This document shows positions 16,715-30,000 of a DNA stretch of 64,000 bases, piece by piece. The notes beneath the pieces are model-generated. The model made no database searches and was not told the DNA's origin. It worked only from the letters and a program-made list of their open reading frames with translations. A program made the translations under genes and the position numbers. The stretch's first letter is position 1, and every line of letters starts with the position of its first letter. The DNA comes from Oreohelix idahoensis (Eukaryota; Mollusca; Gastropoda; Stylommatophora; Oreohelicidae), in contig JAMPIV010019851.1 in the NCBI GenBank assembly GCA_024509875.1, positions 434,001 to 498,000 of the forward strand, in the 5' to 3' direction.

Positions 16715-17877
16715 TTAGTTCACATGATAGTAATGAAATAAAGAATGAAAATTGCACTACTTACGCCAATCTTGGCTACAGACTTGTTGCTCAGATGAAT
16801 AAAAGAGACGAGTCGGTCTCTTACTCACGTCTGGGGGGGGGGGGGGGGGGGCATTAATTTGACAATAGATTCCCTCTCCGTGCGTTTCTTCAGTTTCCTT
16901 GTCCCGGTGTTCCTTATTAAAATGTAGAGTTGTCCTGTGTTTTGTAAGTCTTATATGATTCTCCAATAAAAGGTCTGGTTAAAAAAATGAATTATGAATC
17001 TAGTCTTCCCTCTGGCGAGGTCTAATGTTGTCTTGGCGAGCGTGAAATTCAGTGAAATAAAACTGTGAAATGGTCAAACTATATTCCTATCTTCCCAAGC
17101 ATTGTTGTTATGAATCTCATCCAAAAGATCCAATCATTTGAAATCATGCAGATAGGGTGTGATATTTCAAAATAGCCCCACGTGAAATAAGGTGCGTACC
17201 TGCAAAGGTCACGTATTACTATATATGGGCATCTGATGCCTTGCATACACTCACAAACACATTTGTAGACTCATATTGTCTAAAATGTAATAAATCCATG
17301 ATTACTTTTAAACAAGTGACCGGAAGCGATCATATCACCCTTGTCTGCCCACATGTGTCACACAGACAGTAAAATCGTTATCTGGCGTATGAGTACGCAA
17401 CAACTCCGTGTTTGCCCAGCTGGGTTACCAAACGAGTCGTCTTATCAGCGGTTCAATCTAAACACACCGGCGACTATCTTATCTCAGTTGCTCACCCCGC
17501 AAGTCAGGATGACTGGGTAACAAACAGGTGACATCGCCTGGGTCATCTGCCTTGTTGGCTTTAATGATACCGCATTTGAGTTAACAACGTTCTTCACATT
17601 ATTTCTAGCTTTCTTCGTCCTGTTTTTCGTCCACACACGATTCTATTCCCAGTTGTTCGCATAAATGTTCCCGGCAGCAAATCTCCCGAAAGTTTCCACG
17701 AAAAAAAGACTGACGCTAACACATGGCCTGTGTGCAGGGCATGGGCCAAGGCCGTGTAGCAGACATACTTTTGGTACCGCTAGTGATAAGGGAAAGAATA
17801 TACAGTAGTTATATTCTGAGCAGTGATGCGCAGTTCGCATTTACGACTATGAAAAAATAATAAAGTAGTTACATAGC
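16699..17877. other. No gene recognised
   Basis: Short TA tract, G-run near 16840, then mixed sequence. Small ORFs only. Confidence 0.4.
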
Positions 17878-18110
17878 AGGGGATTGAAGCGTTAGAGACT
17901 TCACCATACTAAGGTACAGCACCGAGAGATGGGGTGGTCAGTTCCCTTCCTCGCTGACAGGAGCACTATCCTCCTATTTACATCACTGCCAAGAGTTATC
18001 TTGAGCGAAGGTTTCTACCTTTGAAAACTCGTCCTTTTCTGGATGGTCACTGTCGGGCCATTCGTGGACCCGATAAGGCATATCAAGGAAGACAAACCGC
18101 GACATAATAT
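17878..18110 (+). repeat. Composite SINE end plus CCAAGAGTTA hairpin tail
   Basis: The first half (GTTAGAGACTTCACCATACT ...) matches the reversed end of the SINE at 3300-3546. The second half (CTGCCAAGAGTTATCTTGAG ... GGTCACTGTCGGGCCA) matches the hairpin tail at 9452-9590, 29114-29240 and 48300-48425. This is the most diverged of the four tails; its second arm has lost the TTACTCTTG pairing. Confidence 0.55.
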
Positions 18111-18167
18111 AAAGTATAACAACAACAACTGTAAATATCTCTGTGACAAGGTGTGTGCACAGCAATT

Positions 18168-18392
18168 TTAGCCATGGCTCAGCGTGTCTTGCCGTCTTGT
18201 GGTAGACCTTGGACGTCCTGACCTGCGTTGTTCTGCGACACTGCCGTCTGCATTATAACGATCACGCAGAGTTTGTATGACAGAGTGGGCAACTCCTAAT
18301 CTCCTAGCAACTTCTCGCAGCCCTACATCATCCTGCAGCCATGCCATCGCTCTCCATCTGTCAACATTAGTCAAGCGTCTTCGCTGAGCCAT
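18168..18392 (-). pseudogene. Tc1/mariner-superfamily transposase, DNA-binding domain fragment
   Basis: The frame starting MAQRRRLTNVDRWRAM encodes a paired-like helix-turn-helix of the Tc1 type. Family landmarks are REVARRLGVAHSVIQTL (recognition helix region), RDRYNADGSVAEQ, and RRSGRPRSTTRRQD (the GRPR hook). It stops after 74 residues, so the second HTH and the whole DDE catalytic domain are missing. A perfect 14-bp inverted pair, GCCATGGCTCAGCG at 18171..18184 and its complement at 18382..18395, brackets the fragment. It is a remnant inside IRS intron 1 with no function expected. Confidence 0.8.
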
Positions 18393-18597
18393 GGCTAAAA
18401 TGGTAAATGTTACAAACATACCCACTGCCCGTTCCTTCCGAAAAGTGGGTGACGTGTTCACTATAGTCATGGCTTGCACGTGAAAAGCAAATTTCAGCAA
18501 TGTTATCAACAGGCTTTGCCGAAGGAAACATTTTCAAACATGCATTATTTCCCTTTCCACCACGTACATTTGATTGAGGAAACAACAGCAAATGGGT

Positions 18598-18760
18598 TGA
18601 TTTGCCGTTGCCCTAAAGACGCCAATAGGCGTGATGGGAAACAATGGCAAAGAAAACCTATCTGCTGTTGCCCTAAGACGCCACTAGGCGTAATGGCCAC
18701 TGACTGCTTTGACGGTCGGTGGCTAAGGACGGAAGAAGAAGAAGAAAGATGTCACATTAA
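18598..18760 (+). repeat. LINE/SINE 3' tail with GACGCCACTAGGCGT hairpin, two tandem units
   Basis: GACGCCAATAGGCGTGATGG and GACGCCACTAGGCGTAATGG lie about 60 bp apart, followed by CTGACTGCTTTGACGGTCGG, TGGCTAAGGA and (GAA)n. The same tail ends the LINE at 52252..52770 and a short element at 56820-56990. ACGCC and GGCGT form a perfect 5-bp stem. Confidence 0.75.
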
Positions 18761-19234
18761 CATTACAACTCAACATAAGATCCAGTTTGTTCAACACAAG
18801 ATTTCACAACAAGAATCGATTTGTGTTGTCTCTTGTAACGTCAGTTTATTGGTCATTTCAGATTTCATTCTGTTTTACATTGTTTCTTGAAATCAAAAAT
18901 AAATAAAATATATATATATATATCTTCTTCAAGTACCTTGCCTAGTGGCGTAGGAGATCATGCCTATCCACAACTTCCTGTCCCCAGTACAACTGATCAC
19001 GTCTGTTGTAGACTACTTTCCATGCCACGATGTCAAACTGTCCAGTATTTGCTCTTTCTCTTCCCCTATCTTTTTCCTTCAATCTTAAATGCTACGATAT
19101 ATTTCAGCTTTCCTCTTCTCGCAGGACCCCCCCCCCCCCTTTTTTCCTCCTCCAGACAGTACATTATTATCTCATCTAGGAACCTATACAGCTTGACTAT
19201 ACCTTTGATGTCGGTACACCATTACTCTTTTAAG
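18761..19234. other. No gene recognised
   Basis: A+T-rich sequence with a short TA tract near 18910 and a C-run near 19127. Confidence 0.4.
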
Positions 19235-19339
19235 AGAATGGAGTATTTCTTGTAAGGTCTCTTATCTGGCACTATGCTGGTATCATTTGATAATCTATTT
19301 TTATAAAATATTATCATCATCAATGCATCTTTCCTCTCG

Positions 19340-19497
19340 TTACAATCCTTATTACTCTTTTTGGCTGCCCATGGTATTTTTAACATTCTTCTGTAAAACC
19401 ACATCGATGTGGCCTCTAGTGTCTTTCCTACTTGTTTACTAATAATGTCCATGACTCACTCCCATATGTCAGGATTGGTTCTATATAACAGTGAAGA
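19340..19497 (-). pseudogene. LINE reverse transcriptase, C-terminal scrap
   Basis: Minus-strand frames encode EPILTYGSESWT, then KTLEATSMWFYRRMLKIPWAAKKSN, the conserved stretch after the RT palm in RTE-like LINEs (usual motif LTYGCESW ... MWFYRRML.I.W). A frame break lies between the two parts. Its 3' side runs into a short repeat also found at 10775-10845. Confidence 0.7.
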
Positions 19498-19560
19498 TTC
19501 TCTTTCTTACTTCCACTGACACAGAGTTATTGCATAAAATACTCTTTATTTTATAGAATG

Positions 19561-19562
<2 letters not shown>

Positions 19563-19652
<90 letters not shown>
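19563..19652. repeat. (TA)n microsatellite, ~90 bp
   Basis: Uninterrupted TA; tyrosine/isoleucine ORFs over it are artefacts. Confidence 0.98.
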
Positions 19653-19655
<3 letters not shown>

Positions 19656-20880
19656 TGATATTTTAAAAATAGGAAAGTCGTATCTATCTCTATGGCATGG
19701 GGTATACAACCAACAGCTTTTAAATCTCTCTACGACATGGAGTGTCCAATAACAGGAATATATGTCTCTATGACTGGTATCCATCTACGACAACAAGTCA
19801 TGACTGAAGTACAGGATACGTTTACACACGAAGTACGCGTGCACTTTCTTTTCGCTGACATAAGATGTGTGGTACTCGGGCAGAAGAAAATATACGGAAC
19901 ATTGGGAAAGGCGGGGGAGTGGCTAAGAACGTACAAAATGTATGCAGGATAATTGAAAAGTGACTTCCTTGTTATTAATATCCTCACTTGTATCCACTGT
20001 ATACATAAAAACAATGAGCTATAAGTGCCATTTGACAAATAATGTTTTATTTCTTTTTTATTCCCATAAACAAACAACAACAACATCTAAAACGGCGAAT
20101 AAACTGAATGCCCGCTATGAAATCCTGTCCTGAACAAACCGGATCTCAAGTTGGCCTGTAACGTTAATGTTAAACACCATTCTGTGTAACAAAATACCAC
20201 TGACCTGTCTTTATTTTGACGTTTGGTTGATATAATAAGCTGGACAGGAGTGAAGCAACAACAATTTAAAAATAGAAAATGACTTTACAATCACCACATT
20301 GACCTTCATATTACATACTATAGTGCGTTTCACAATGTTTGCCGCTGTTTAATATTCAATATCTCTGCAACCACTTGATCGTAATTGTTGCAACTTTGCA
20401 TATGACCTAATGATCGCTATGTCCCGAGGGGGACATTTTTTTCCTCGTTAACAAACTTATGGTTTTAAATTTTCTTTATTTAAAGTATACAAAATCGACT
20501 ACCTCCTAGTCCAACCGTAATTTTAAAGGGCTTACCCCTTCATATTTGTGAGCTATTTCGATTTAACATCTTGAACGAAAATCACGTGTTTCAGCCCACT
20601 ACCGCACTGTTTTGAACATTACATTTGATGTGACTTTTGTATAGTCTGTCATGAATTCTATTTGGGGTGCTATTGTTGTCTACTGATACCCGAATGGACA
20701 ATCTCACCGAATTGTGCAATCGTGTGAACAGTTTTTTCCAATAAGCATCTTGGGTTTGTGAAAAATTGATGGTGTAATCATGTGGGTCCTATATAAAACC
20801 CGATAGGGGAAACCTGTTTTTTGGTCCCATTGTTGAAGGTGTCTATGTTCTCTACAATTTGTTTTGTCCTATGTACGCAT
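19653..20880. other. No gene recognised
   Basis: Ordinary intronic-looking sequence with small ORFs of no recognised family. Confidence 0.4.
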
Positions 20881-23800
20881 GTTTTGTTTCAACGCCGTTT
20901 GGGCAATAGGTTGTTTACAATTGAGTGGTTCCAGTGTTGGTGTGTAATGAGAAGGGGGCAAAAATGCGGTGGAAAACAATAAAAGTTTGTTTTGGCATCA
21001 ACCCTGGGAGTTGTCACTAGTGACGGAGGGATAAACGAGGTACTTTGGAGTGCTGTTGAGCGGGGTGGGTGTATGTTGGGGTGGTCTCGTATGAGTTTGC
21101 GACAGACTGACATTGACATGGGGTACGTACAAACAATGACTGTCTAAACTACACTCTCTGCTGTCTCAAAGGAATACAGAGGGAGCACATCATGACGGGG
21201 CGACTATAGAGAAGGTAATAGTGCTGAGCAGATATGCTCGGGTTCTAGGAGTGTCGCGAGCCGGCATGAGACTTCAATGAGTGAATACGCGGCAAGTTTT
21301 TTGACAAATTAGAGTATTTGTGGATTACATTTGCGGCCTCTCAGCGAACAGACTTCGCAGGAGTGGAGTGACTATTGTGAAAAACATACCTATATGCTGT
21401 TTTATATGTTTTGCTCCTCCAATCTATGACCCCCCCCCCCTTATGGTTTGAGGTTTGGTGTAAAGTGTGTAAGTTAAAAAATGGATACGATGATATTTCG
21501 CGTGCCTTCTCTACACTATATTACTGTTCGGCGAGAGCGAGTATAGCGACCTACTAGTTTAACTCTCACATGAAATAATCCAATCATGTACTCCGTTTTC
21601 ACGCAGCGCTGCAGATTGAGCACTATCTCCTCACATCTCTTAGTTCTTAGTCAAGAAATAGAAAAGTGACACATCTAGTAAGTTACTTCGGCCGCGTGGG
21701 ATTTTAGTTTGAATGTCGTACGTTTTGAGTCTAGGTTCTCGTCAACGTGATTTAGAGTTAGCTGAGACAGACAATATCAAGAGAGATACACAGTGACACA
21801 TCTCCCCGTCCTGCACTCGATCATGCTAACAAATCGTACACTCGTAGTCTGTCACGTCTCTCCTTTCTGACTGAGGCTGATAAATACATAACTCTCAGAG
21901 AGTCTCAACAGTAGCACCTTTTTGCAGTAGAGGATGATTTGGTGTAGGAAGGGGAGGGAGATAATGGAAGGAATGAGGGTAAATTGTTTTGTGTCTAGGA
22001 TTCAGGGGTATCTAGAATAGGGGGGGAAGGGGAATGTGGAGGGGTAGGGGGGGGGTGAGAAAAAGTTTGTGTTGCAGAGGATAGGAGAATGAGGGGGAAA
22101 ATATTGCAGAAAAAATGAACACTAAATGCAACATTGACATATGTTGCATAAAAAAGTTGGAACCCAACCGGCAAAAAAAAAAAATGTGAATAAGATAAAA
22201 GAGAAAAAACAAAAATGAAGCATTGTTAGTGAAGTAGAAGTCAGTCGACCACAAACACACAAAAACAAACAAAAAAACAAAAACACAAACGTTTGTAAAA
22301 AAAAAAAAAACACACAAAAAAAAAACCATGTTCTTAAACTCCATTACCATGGTTAAACAAACTAAACAAAACAAACACATACCAACCACACCAAAACCCC
22401 AAAAACACCCCAAACCACAACAACCCCCACAAAAAAAAAACAAAAAAAAAAAACCAAAAACCAAAAAACAAAAATAAAAAACAAAACAAAACAACAGTTG
22501 CAAGGGGGCCGGGTGCCCGCCAATAATGGGGATGGGGGGGTGCGATTTGGATATAGTTATTACTCTTTTAAGGTTGGGGGGTGGAGGGTGTGAGGGGGGG
22601 GGGGGGGTTGGGGGGGGGGGTGGGGGGGGGTTGGGGGGTGTTTTGGCGGGATTTTCTACCTTGTGGGCGTTAGTGTATGGGTGTGATCGGTTCTCTTGGT
22701 GGGTGGGTGTTGGGTTGTGGGTTGGGGTTGTTGTGGTTGGGTGGTTGGGGAAGTGGGGGGAGTGATAGGTTTTGTCATAGTTCAGGAGGTGAGGATAGGG
22801 ACTGACTTTTTAAGTAAACTAGTGTCAGATGTTCCGTATTGCTGATAGCTCTCTCTGGTGATATCACATCTAGAGTCGAGTATTCATAGGATAGTATTTT
22901 ATGGTGTGTGTGGGCGAAGTTTAGATTATGGTTCACGGTGCGATCTGTTACAATTTAATTAGATAGATGGCATGATAGGGATGTGAGTATGTCAGCATTG
23001 GATGGAGGTCGTGTATAAGAGATGGTACGGTCTCTGCACGTAGGTGTGTATGTTGATGGTTCTGGAGAGTTGCTGGTAATTATGTGGCGTCATAGGATAT
23101 GAGTATGTTGTATTCAGTAGAGTAATAGGAGTTGTACTAGGATGGTACTAAAAGGGTATGCGGGAGAGGGTGGAAGTGGGTATGGTTAGGCTATTGAGTG
23201 TTAGAGGATGGAGGGTGTAACGTTAGGGTGTGAAGTGGAGGGATAGATTATTGGTAGATGTAGGTGTTGGTATTATGATACTTTGGGGGGAGTCAACATA
23301 TCTCATCTAAGTAAGTAACAGAGAGTGATGGGTAGGTATGAGTTCTTCTACAAGTTGGTTTGGTGAAAGATGGGTAGGGAGGTGTCTGGTAGACAGCGGT
23401 TTAGGTGGATAGGTTTATTCTTAGGGGGTACACTATATGATCGGAAAGATTACACACTGAGATCTGTGTGTTTGTTAGTTATGGTTCGTTTGGTGTTAGC
23501 ATTAGTATCAACGTCACACGTGCACATTAGATAGGAAGTGATTGCGTTGAACTAATTGGAGGAGGATTGTGAGTTGTCGTGCTGTGTGGGTGGGTGATTT
23601 GTGTTGACATAGAGTAAAATGTGGGTATTTTGTAAGAATGGCCTGATTGTTTTGTTGAGAGTGGTCGCTCTGTGACAGATTGAGTGATGTCTTCTTAGGA
23701 GGACATGACTTGTAACGGATAATTAGAGTTGGGGGAGATGATGACTCGTAAAGTGTTTATGTTTTTTGGGTTGTTGCGTTAGTATTGTCTAATAGAGTTC

Positions 23801-26800
23801 TGACATCTGTACAGCTTATACTGGAAATATTTATGCTGTGGAATCACGGTTTTCTGGTGTAGGTCTCTATTCTAACAAGTGTGTGAGTGGGTGAACGTTA
23901 GAGTTTGTCTGATCTTTGGGACAAAAGAAGGTCTTCTGGGTCTGTGGTAGTATTAAGGTATCCAACTTTCTATATTAAATTCTGGTTTCTACCGTAGCGT
24001 TCATAGTGACTTTTTAGGTGGCTAGTGGTTCAGAGAGAGAGGTGAACGAAAGATTGTTTGGTTTGATGTGTATTGGGTTAAGTCATCAGCATGACTGATG
24101 TTTTGTGAAGATGATTGACTATGTGAGTGAGCGCATTTAAATGTGGCGTAGAACATTACATTATTGAGGAAGTACGCGATGTGGATCTGTAGTAGTTATA
24201 GGTCATGTTGGGTTACTCTATGTTGATATGGGAGGTCAGGATAGTAGCGATTGTTATCTGTGATTTGTGGGTAGTAGTAAGATTCGTCGGAAGCTAGCGT
24301 TAGTTGTAATTAGGTCTATGGAGTATTTGGATATGCTAGTGTTATAGGTATGCTATTAATATCTGTGGCTGTTATCTGGGGCCAATGTATAGTTGTACAT
24401 TAGGGAAGTTGTGAGATAAATAGTTCTTTGGGTTTGGTTTGGGGTTGGATTGAACTAATATGTTATAGTAGTAAATACTGTAGCGGTGTCTTTATCTGCT
24501 TGTGTACACGTGATGCTGTGGTTAGTATTGGGTGGTACTATAGTACGAGACAATTATCTAACTGGGATTGAATCGTCGGAGAAAGATAATGGATAAAATA
24601 TGTGGTGCTTGTGGTGAAGTGGATACAATTTTAATTTTTATAATTCCGCAGGTATTGTTTTTTTAGTGTTTGTATTTTTTGTTTAAATTTTTTGTTTTTT
24701 TTTTTTTGGAATTATTTTTTTTGTTTTATTTTTTTATTTTATATGTTTTTTATATTTTATTTTTTTTTTTGTATTTATTATTTGTGGTCACTTAATTTGC
24801 GTTCAGATTTTTTTGTCTCGTTGGGTTGTAATTTATTGAGTTAGTTTTTTATTTTGGGATTTTAGTTTTTTTGGTTTTTTTTAGTGGGATGGTGTTTTTT
24901 TTTTTTTTGAGTCGTTTGTTATTTGGGGAGTGTTTCAGATAGGCTTGTTGGTCGGGATTTGCGAGGGAGTTTGTACTAGCGGGGAATTGTTTTTGTGGTT
25001 TTTTTTTTGGGGTTGGGCATTGGTTTCTAGCGTGCAGGGCCGATGCTGTCGAGTCTGTATCGTTGAGGCTATTCTTTGGCGTAGGGTCACTATAGCGTAC
25101 GGTAATGAGTGAGTGTGTAAGACTACATGGTGAACGCTATTTTACAGTATGGGATCAGATTCGTCTCGTGTCACTGCTTCGGGCGCGGACGGTATAGACT
25201 GTATACAATGAAGTTGTTGTCAATAGTCAATGCGGGGTTGTCGAGGTGGTTAAATTCTAGTTTTTTATTTGAATCTTGAGCTACATATATAACATTTCAG
25301 CGAGTTAGTCATACAATTGCAGAAGGTATTGTGAGTATAGTGGACCGATAAAGGTTACGAAGCCATCATACACAACTCGCAATATCGGATAATTTGGCGG
25401 GTTGTGACGATATGATCAGCTGAAATTGGTGCGATAGGGAGGTTTCACACAGGATAGGCACAGAAGTGTGTCAAGTTTGTTAGATGTGACTACAACTTCC
25501 TGAACCTGGTCGTGTAACGAACGTAGAGACGAGATGTGCGTGTATCAGATGTTTCTAGTACACCATAGAATTAATCATATATCGAGAGTGTTACTATCCA
25601 TTTCGTTGTGATTCAAACTAGTTCTCCGTGATAAGTACTACATATTAGTGGGTTAATATTACAGGATGGGATGGTTGGTATAGTATGATGTATATGTACA
25701 CAAGTTACACCATATCTGGATGTTCTGTAGTAATGCGGAGTTACATCTATAGATAACGGTAGATGGGGCATGGAGACTTCATCTAATTGAAGGGACCTCT
25801 ATATACGCATGAGGACATATTATACAACGCCCATCCGATACGTTAGTCATGACTTAGCAGGCAATGACGATCGGAGAATGATGATAATAAGTTCTATCCG
25901 TGTCTGATTATCAGAACTTTTACTCGAACAACAAGAGAGACACACTCTGATTAGAGTTTTGCAGAGAGACAGAGAGATATCCCCGATGCTTGCACTAGCG
26001 ACGCTAGATATCCATGCATAAAGACAGTCGATTGATATGCCCTAACTGGGCTATAGGACGAATGCTTATGTCATGCTGACGAAAGTTGTTCGGGAGGCTC
26101 AGTGGTATTCGCTTTTTATAGAGGTCATATGTAACCTGCGCTATTGACTCTGTATCACGACTCATCTATTCGCGTCGAACAGTTTCTGATCCAAAAGCTT
26201 CGCTCTCGTTGCTTGTAACATTACATGATATTTTTAATGACAAATCGATGAGTACGTAAATGTCCTAGAAGAGCAACTTAGCTAGTGGATCTATACTCAG
26301 GACACATAGAGCGCACTTTAGATTTTCGAGTCGCTAATCATCATCAGAGAAGTGCATGACGAATCGTATACTGTATTTTACAAAGACATCGGGCCACTGG
26401 CGTGGACGTCGCGCCAACTACGATCACAGTTCAGACACAGGCGGCAAATAGCACTCCGTGTGTTTCATCGCTACGGTCTAGCGTCTCTCTATTGTGCTAA
26501 TGAATAGAGCAACATAGGGTATAATCGCATGTCCCAGATACTTGTAGGATCGTATAGCTTTTCAGTTATTTTACAAGCATAGCCGTCATTGAGGAGTTCT
26601 AGATGTCAGTTAGCGCGAGAAGACTTTCCCTCATGGTCATAGGTATTGATGTAGGATCGTGACTGCAGTTCCGTCAATCTGTAACGTTCGTATTGTACCC
26701 ATTAGCTCTGTGACATGACTGATAAGGTGTCTGATTGAATGCCTATGTGTCCTGTGTACTTCTATCGTTACGAATGCCCTGGGCACACCCCACAATAGCA

Positions 26801-28434
26801 CAGTCACAGACACATTGCTACCGAAGTAGACATCGTAGCTATTCTCTGTTAGCCTTGTTATCTATTCGTTTAGAGAATCTACTTCAGCTCGGACCAGACC
26901 GTAGGCTAGAGCGATACTGTATTATATTCGCATATACATTGGTTTGGGTACTTACTGCAGAAGTGGTACATACTGGGATAATACCTGTCGAGGTCATTTA
27001 GGGCACTACTCATCTTTACTATGGCATTTGCACTAACTTGATAACGGCAGAGTTGTACTATGGGTTGTGGGGGGCACAAGCAGGGTGAGGGAATGAGTCG
27101 TAGTAATTGTCTCTTTAGCAGACACAGTTATGCACATGGTGATTAGACAAATCACACAAGTGAAAGTAGTAGATTACTGCTCAGGAGAGGCTGTTCTGTC
27201 AGATAGTGAAGTAAAACTACAGTGCCAGCATGATGGCTCATAAGAGAACTAGGTACTATGATAGATGTGTGACAATTATGTGACAAGTTAGCTCTTAGTA
27301 TTTTAGTCTGTAAAATGTGTGTTAGGATTGACATATTACAGGAGAGAACAGCGAGGGGGGTCAGTAGAGAGGCGAGCGGCGAGCATACAGTTGTTGAGAG
27401 TGGTGAGGCGTGGGGGTGTAGCGGAGAGGAGAAGGTGGGGGATGTGGAGGGTGACGCGGTTGGTGTGTGGCTGATGGACGATAGCTTGGCAGACGCATGG
27501 GATGAGTTCGGCGTACTGCCTATCACTACACATATATTGATTCTACGACAACTGGATTAATACAGAAACGAGAGTCTATCTAAGTGTTATGTATAAACAC
27601 ACAGATAGACAGTAAAGATCAGGAGTACACACGATGTGTCATCTTATGTTATATAAGATGTGAAGGTGTCGAACACAGAGAGCGTGTTCGCGGTACTGCG
27701 AGTTGACTCTGCGGAACGATACAGTATAGATACAAACGGTACAGAGAGTTCATGAAAATAATTTTCTATATTGCATAAAAAGCACTGACAATTATATATG
27801 TGCGGGAGACACTCGATATAAGAATGTGTTTAGTTTGTATAGGGATGACATGGCACTACAAGTGTGGGAGAGAATAGAGACATGGATGATGTATTGAACG
27901 CCTTTACCGTCTCATCATAGGGTTATAAAAGGTATAATGGATTGGTGATGGTATGTTGTGGTATTTTGTGGTGGAGTATTTGGTTGTTGTACGATGTTAA
28001 CCGTGTCCATTTGTGGTTGGGGTTGTAAGCAAGTTGGTAGGGGGGGTTGTCTGGTATGAACACATGTTGAGGTTTTTTGTTTGTACAGTTTTTGGATGTA
28101 TGCTCTAAGTTGTGGAGGGGGTGTTTTGGTTGCATGTTATGTACTCGTACCATGGTTTTGGTTAGGTTTTTTGCGATCTTGGGAGTGTTGAGGTGTTAGA
28201 CTGGAGTTGTATGAGTTGCAGAATCAACAGACATGCTTTGGGGGTGTAATGTCACTGTCTTTGGTTGAGTGAGTTGCACAGTCCGAGTGATTTAGGCACA
28301 TGACTGTTAGGTTCTTTGACATTGGTTGCCATTGTTTGGTTGTGGGTTTGGGTTGTTGGTGTTGGGTGGGTTTTTTGGTTGGTGAGGGTTTAGGTTGGTT
28401 TTGAGTTGATAGGTTTGTTTTGTTGTAAGTTCAA
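20881..28434. other. Compositionally abnormal block, no genes recognised
   Basis: Composition changes in steps. It is increasingly G-rich from about 20.9 kb. About 22140-22500 is almost only A and C. About 22500-22770 is G-runs with T. About 22770-24600 is G/T-rich with little C. About 24640-24930 is T-runs. About 25100-27050 looks near-random. About 27900-28430 is G/T-rich again. It ends abruptly at a well-matched repeat (28440 on). None of the families that crowd the rest of the window were recognised inside. ORFs at 22012..22503, 22526..22765 and 27315..27560 follow the base skew and are not supported as genes. Confidence 0.6.
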
Positions 28435-28439
28435 ACATA

Positions 28440-29240
28440 TGCTGCCACCTGAACTTTTTATCCCTTTTCCACCATCCCCAAATACGAGGATGATAGCTCT
28501 TCTTTATCCATAACTATTCAAATTATTTTCAAACTATTAAAACTAAAGTGATTATTAAATTTTGTTATTTGTAAAGTTACAAATTTAACTTTCAGTTACT
28601 GCCTAAAATCCCACCCCCTGCAGACTCAAGTAGAACAGTCCCAACTAAGATGGTTTGGCCATGTCTGCAGAATGGGAGAAGATCGGCTACCATGACAAGC
28701 ATGGGAAACAAAGAGCTAGGAATCCAGACCCCCAGGACGACCCAGAGTCTGCTGGGAGGACAACATTAGACAATCTTTGAAGGACTAGAATGGAACCAGG
28801 CCAGGAGGAAGACAGCCGATAGGATAGTCTGGCGCTCTCTCTTCCAAATCTCTACACCTCACGGTAGAAGGGGAACGACTAAGTAAGTAAGTAGTTACTG
28901 CATGTTTGTCTCAGTCAATTACTACACACATTCTAAACAGAGCTATAACTGAATAATAGAATTCCATTGAGTAAATCAGGGGTGGGGGCTTAACGAGCTG
29001 ATAAATAAGTGCTTAAATCTTCACAAAAGTGGTCGGCAGGTTACAGAATTAACGTGCTCAGCGACAGTCAGCATTGTTTTCGCTTACCTGAATTTCTTGT
29101 GAAGACTCCCATGTATCTACATTTCTGCCAAGAGTAATCTTGTGTACAAATAGACTACACTGAAGCCTAAATTGGATACTCTTGAGTTTTGGCCATTGTC
29201 GGACTACTACTGCAATGCAGGGGAGGCAATACCGTCACAG
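28440..29240 (+). mobile_element. Dispersed retro-like repeat, copy 2, split by an RTE LINE tail
   Basis: Homologous in order to 8680-9590. The left part (28440-28602) and right part (28903-29240) are separated by the RTE insert. It ends with the CCAAGAGTAA ... ATACTCTTG hairpin tail starting at 29114. No coding capacity. Confidence 0.65.
28603..28892 (+). mobile_element. 5'-truncated RTE LINE (C-terminal end and tail only)
   Basis: Flanked by the 9-bp TSD AGTTACTGC (28594..28602 and 28893..28901). It carries the last part of the RTE ORF (QVEQSQLRWFGHVCRMGED...; zinc-knuckle-poor C-terminal domain) with stops and indels, then CTACACCTCACGGTAGAAGG, GGAACGACTAAGTAAGTAAG. This is a typical dead-on-arrival TPRT product. 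Confidence 0.9.
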
Positions 29241-30000
29241 ACAGAGCTAAACAACAGCCCATAAAGCAACCAGTTGGCAGCTACACACGCAGCCCTATAA
29301 TCCACAGGTAATTGAACGGACCGATGTTGATGATAATCATTGCCATTTGTTGTTGCTGTTGTGTATTGTCAGCACTGAGTCAATACTGGGCTCAACCCCC
29401 ACTCAACATTATAGATCAGAAGTGAAACTGGAGGATCGGGAATCATGGAATTATGTTCAAGCATATTACTGGCACTTCAGAAGAAGCAGAACGCACAAAA
29501 TGATATTAAGGAAAGTACAAAGAAACGCACCCCTGGGTGCTCGAATCCAGTTAGCCTCAGGGCTGACGGAGCATCTCTGCAAGAATAAACCTGCTGGGTA
29601 AAAAAAATCATTTATGAGACATCCTGCTGTGATCTATATCTAGTAACCTATACAGTTACTATTCTACATTTTTTTCTCCCCTCCCCCCCCCCCCCCCCCC
29701 CAATGGTGAGAAGAAAAACTTCTCTCTAAATGAAGAATATAAAACAACATTCCTCTTTGCCTTAAATTATGCATTATCCTTTAAAACTTAGTATTTTAAA
29801 AACTCTGTATATTTACACCAAGATTAAACTTGACAAAATAAAACACAATCTCGGGGCTTCATTCGCAATTCCTGAATATGGAACACTAACCTAGAAACAT
29901 CAAAGATGGTGGGTAGGGAACGGGGGCTGTACAGACAAACAAGACTTTTCAGCGGGTTGTGTGTGCTTTAATTGTAGTTCTGTTTCGTGTACTTCCGTGT
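29241..30000. other. No gene recognised; C-run near 29680
   Basis: A plus-strand ORF at 29347..29601 has no recognisable domain. The end of the region resembles generic intron. Confidence 0.35.

Noticed and set aside
22012..22765. ORFs of 163 residues (minus) and 79 residues (plus)
   Set aside because: Phe/Cys/Leu-rich and Gly/Val-rich strings caused by the A/C and G/T base skew, with no domain.
27315..27560. 81-residue plus ORF and 124-residue minus ORF overlapping it
   Set aside because: Within the abnormal-composition block; no recognisable family and each is the shadow of the other.
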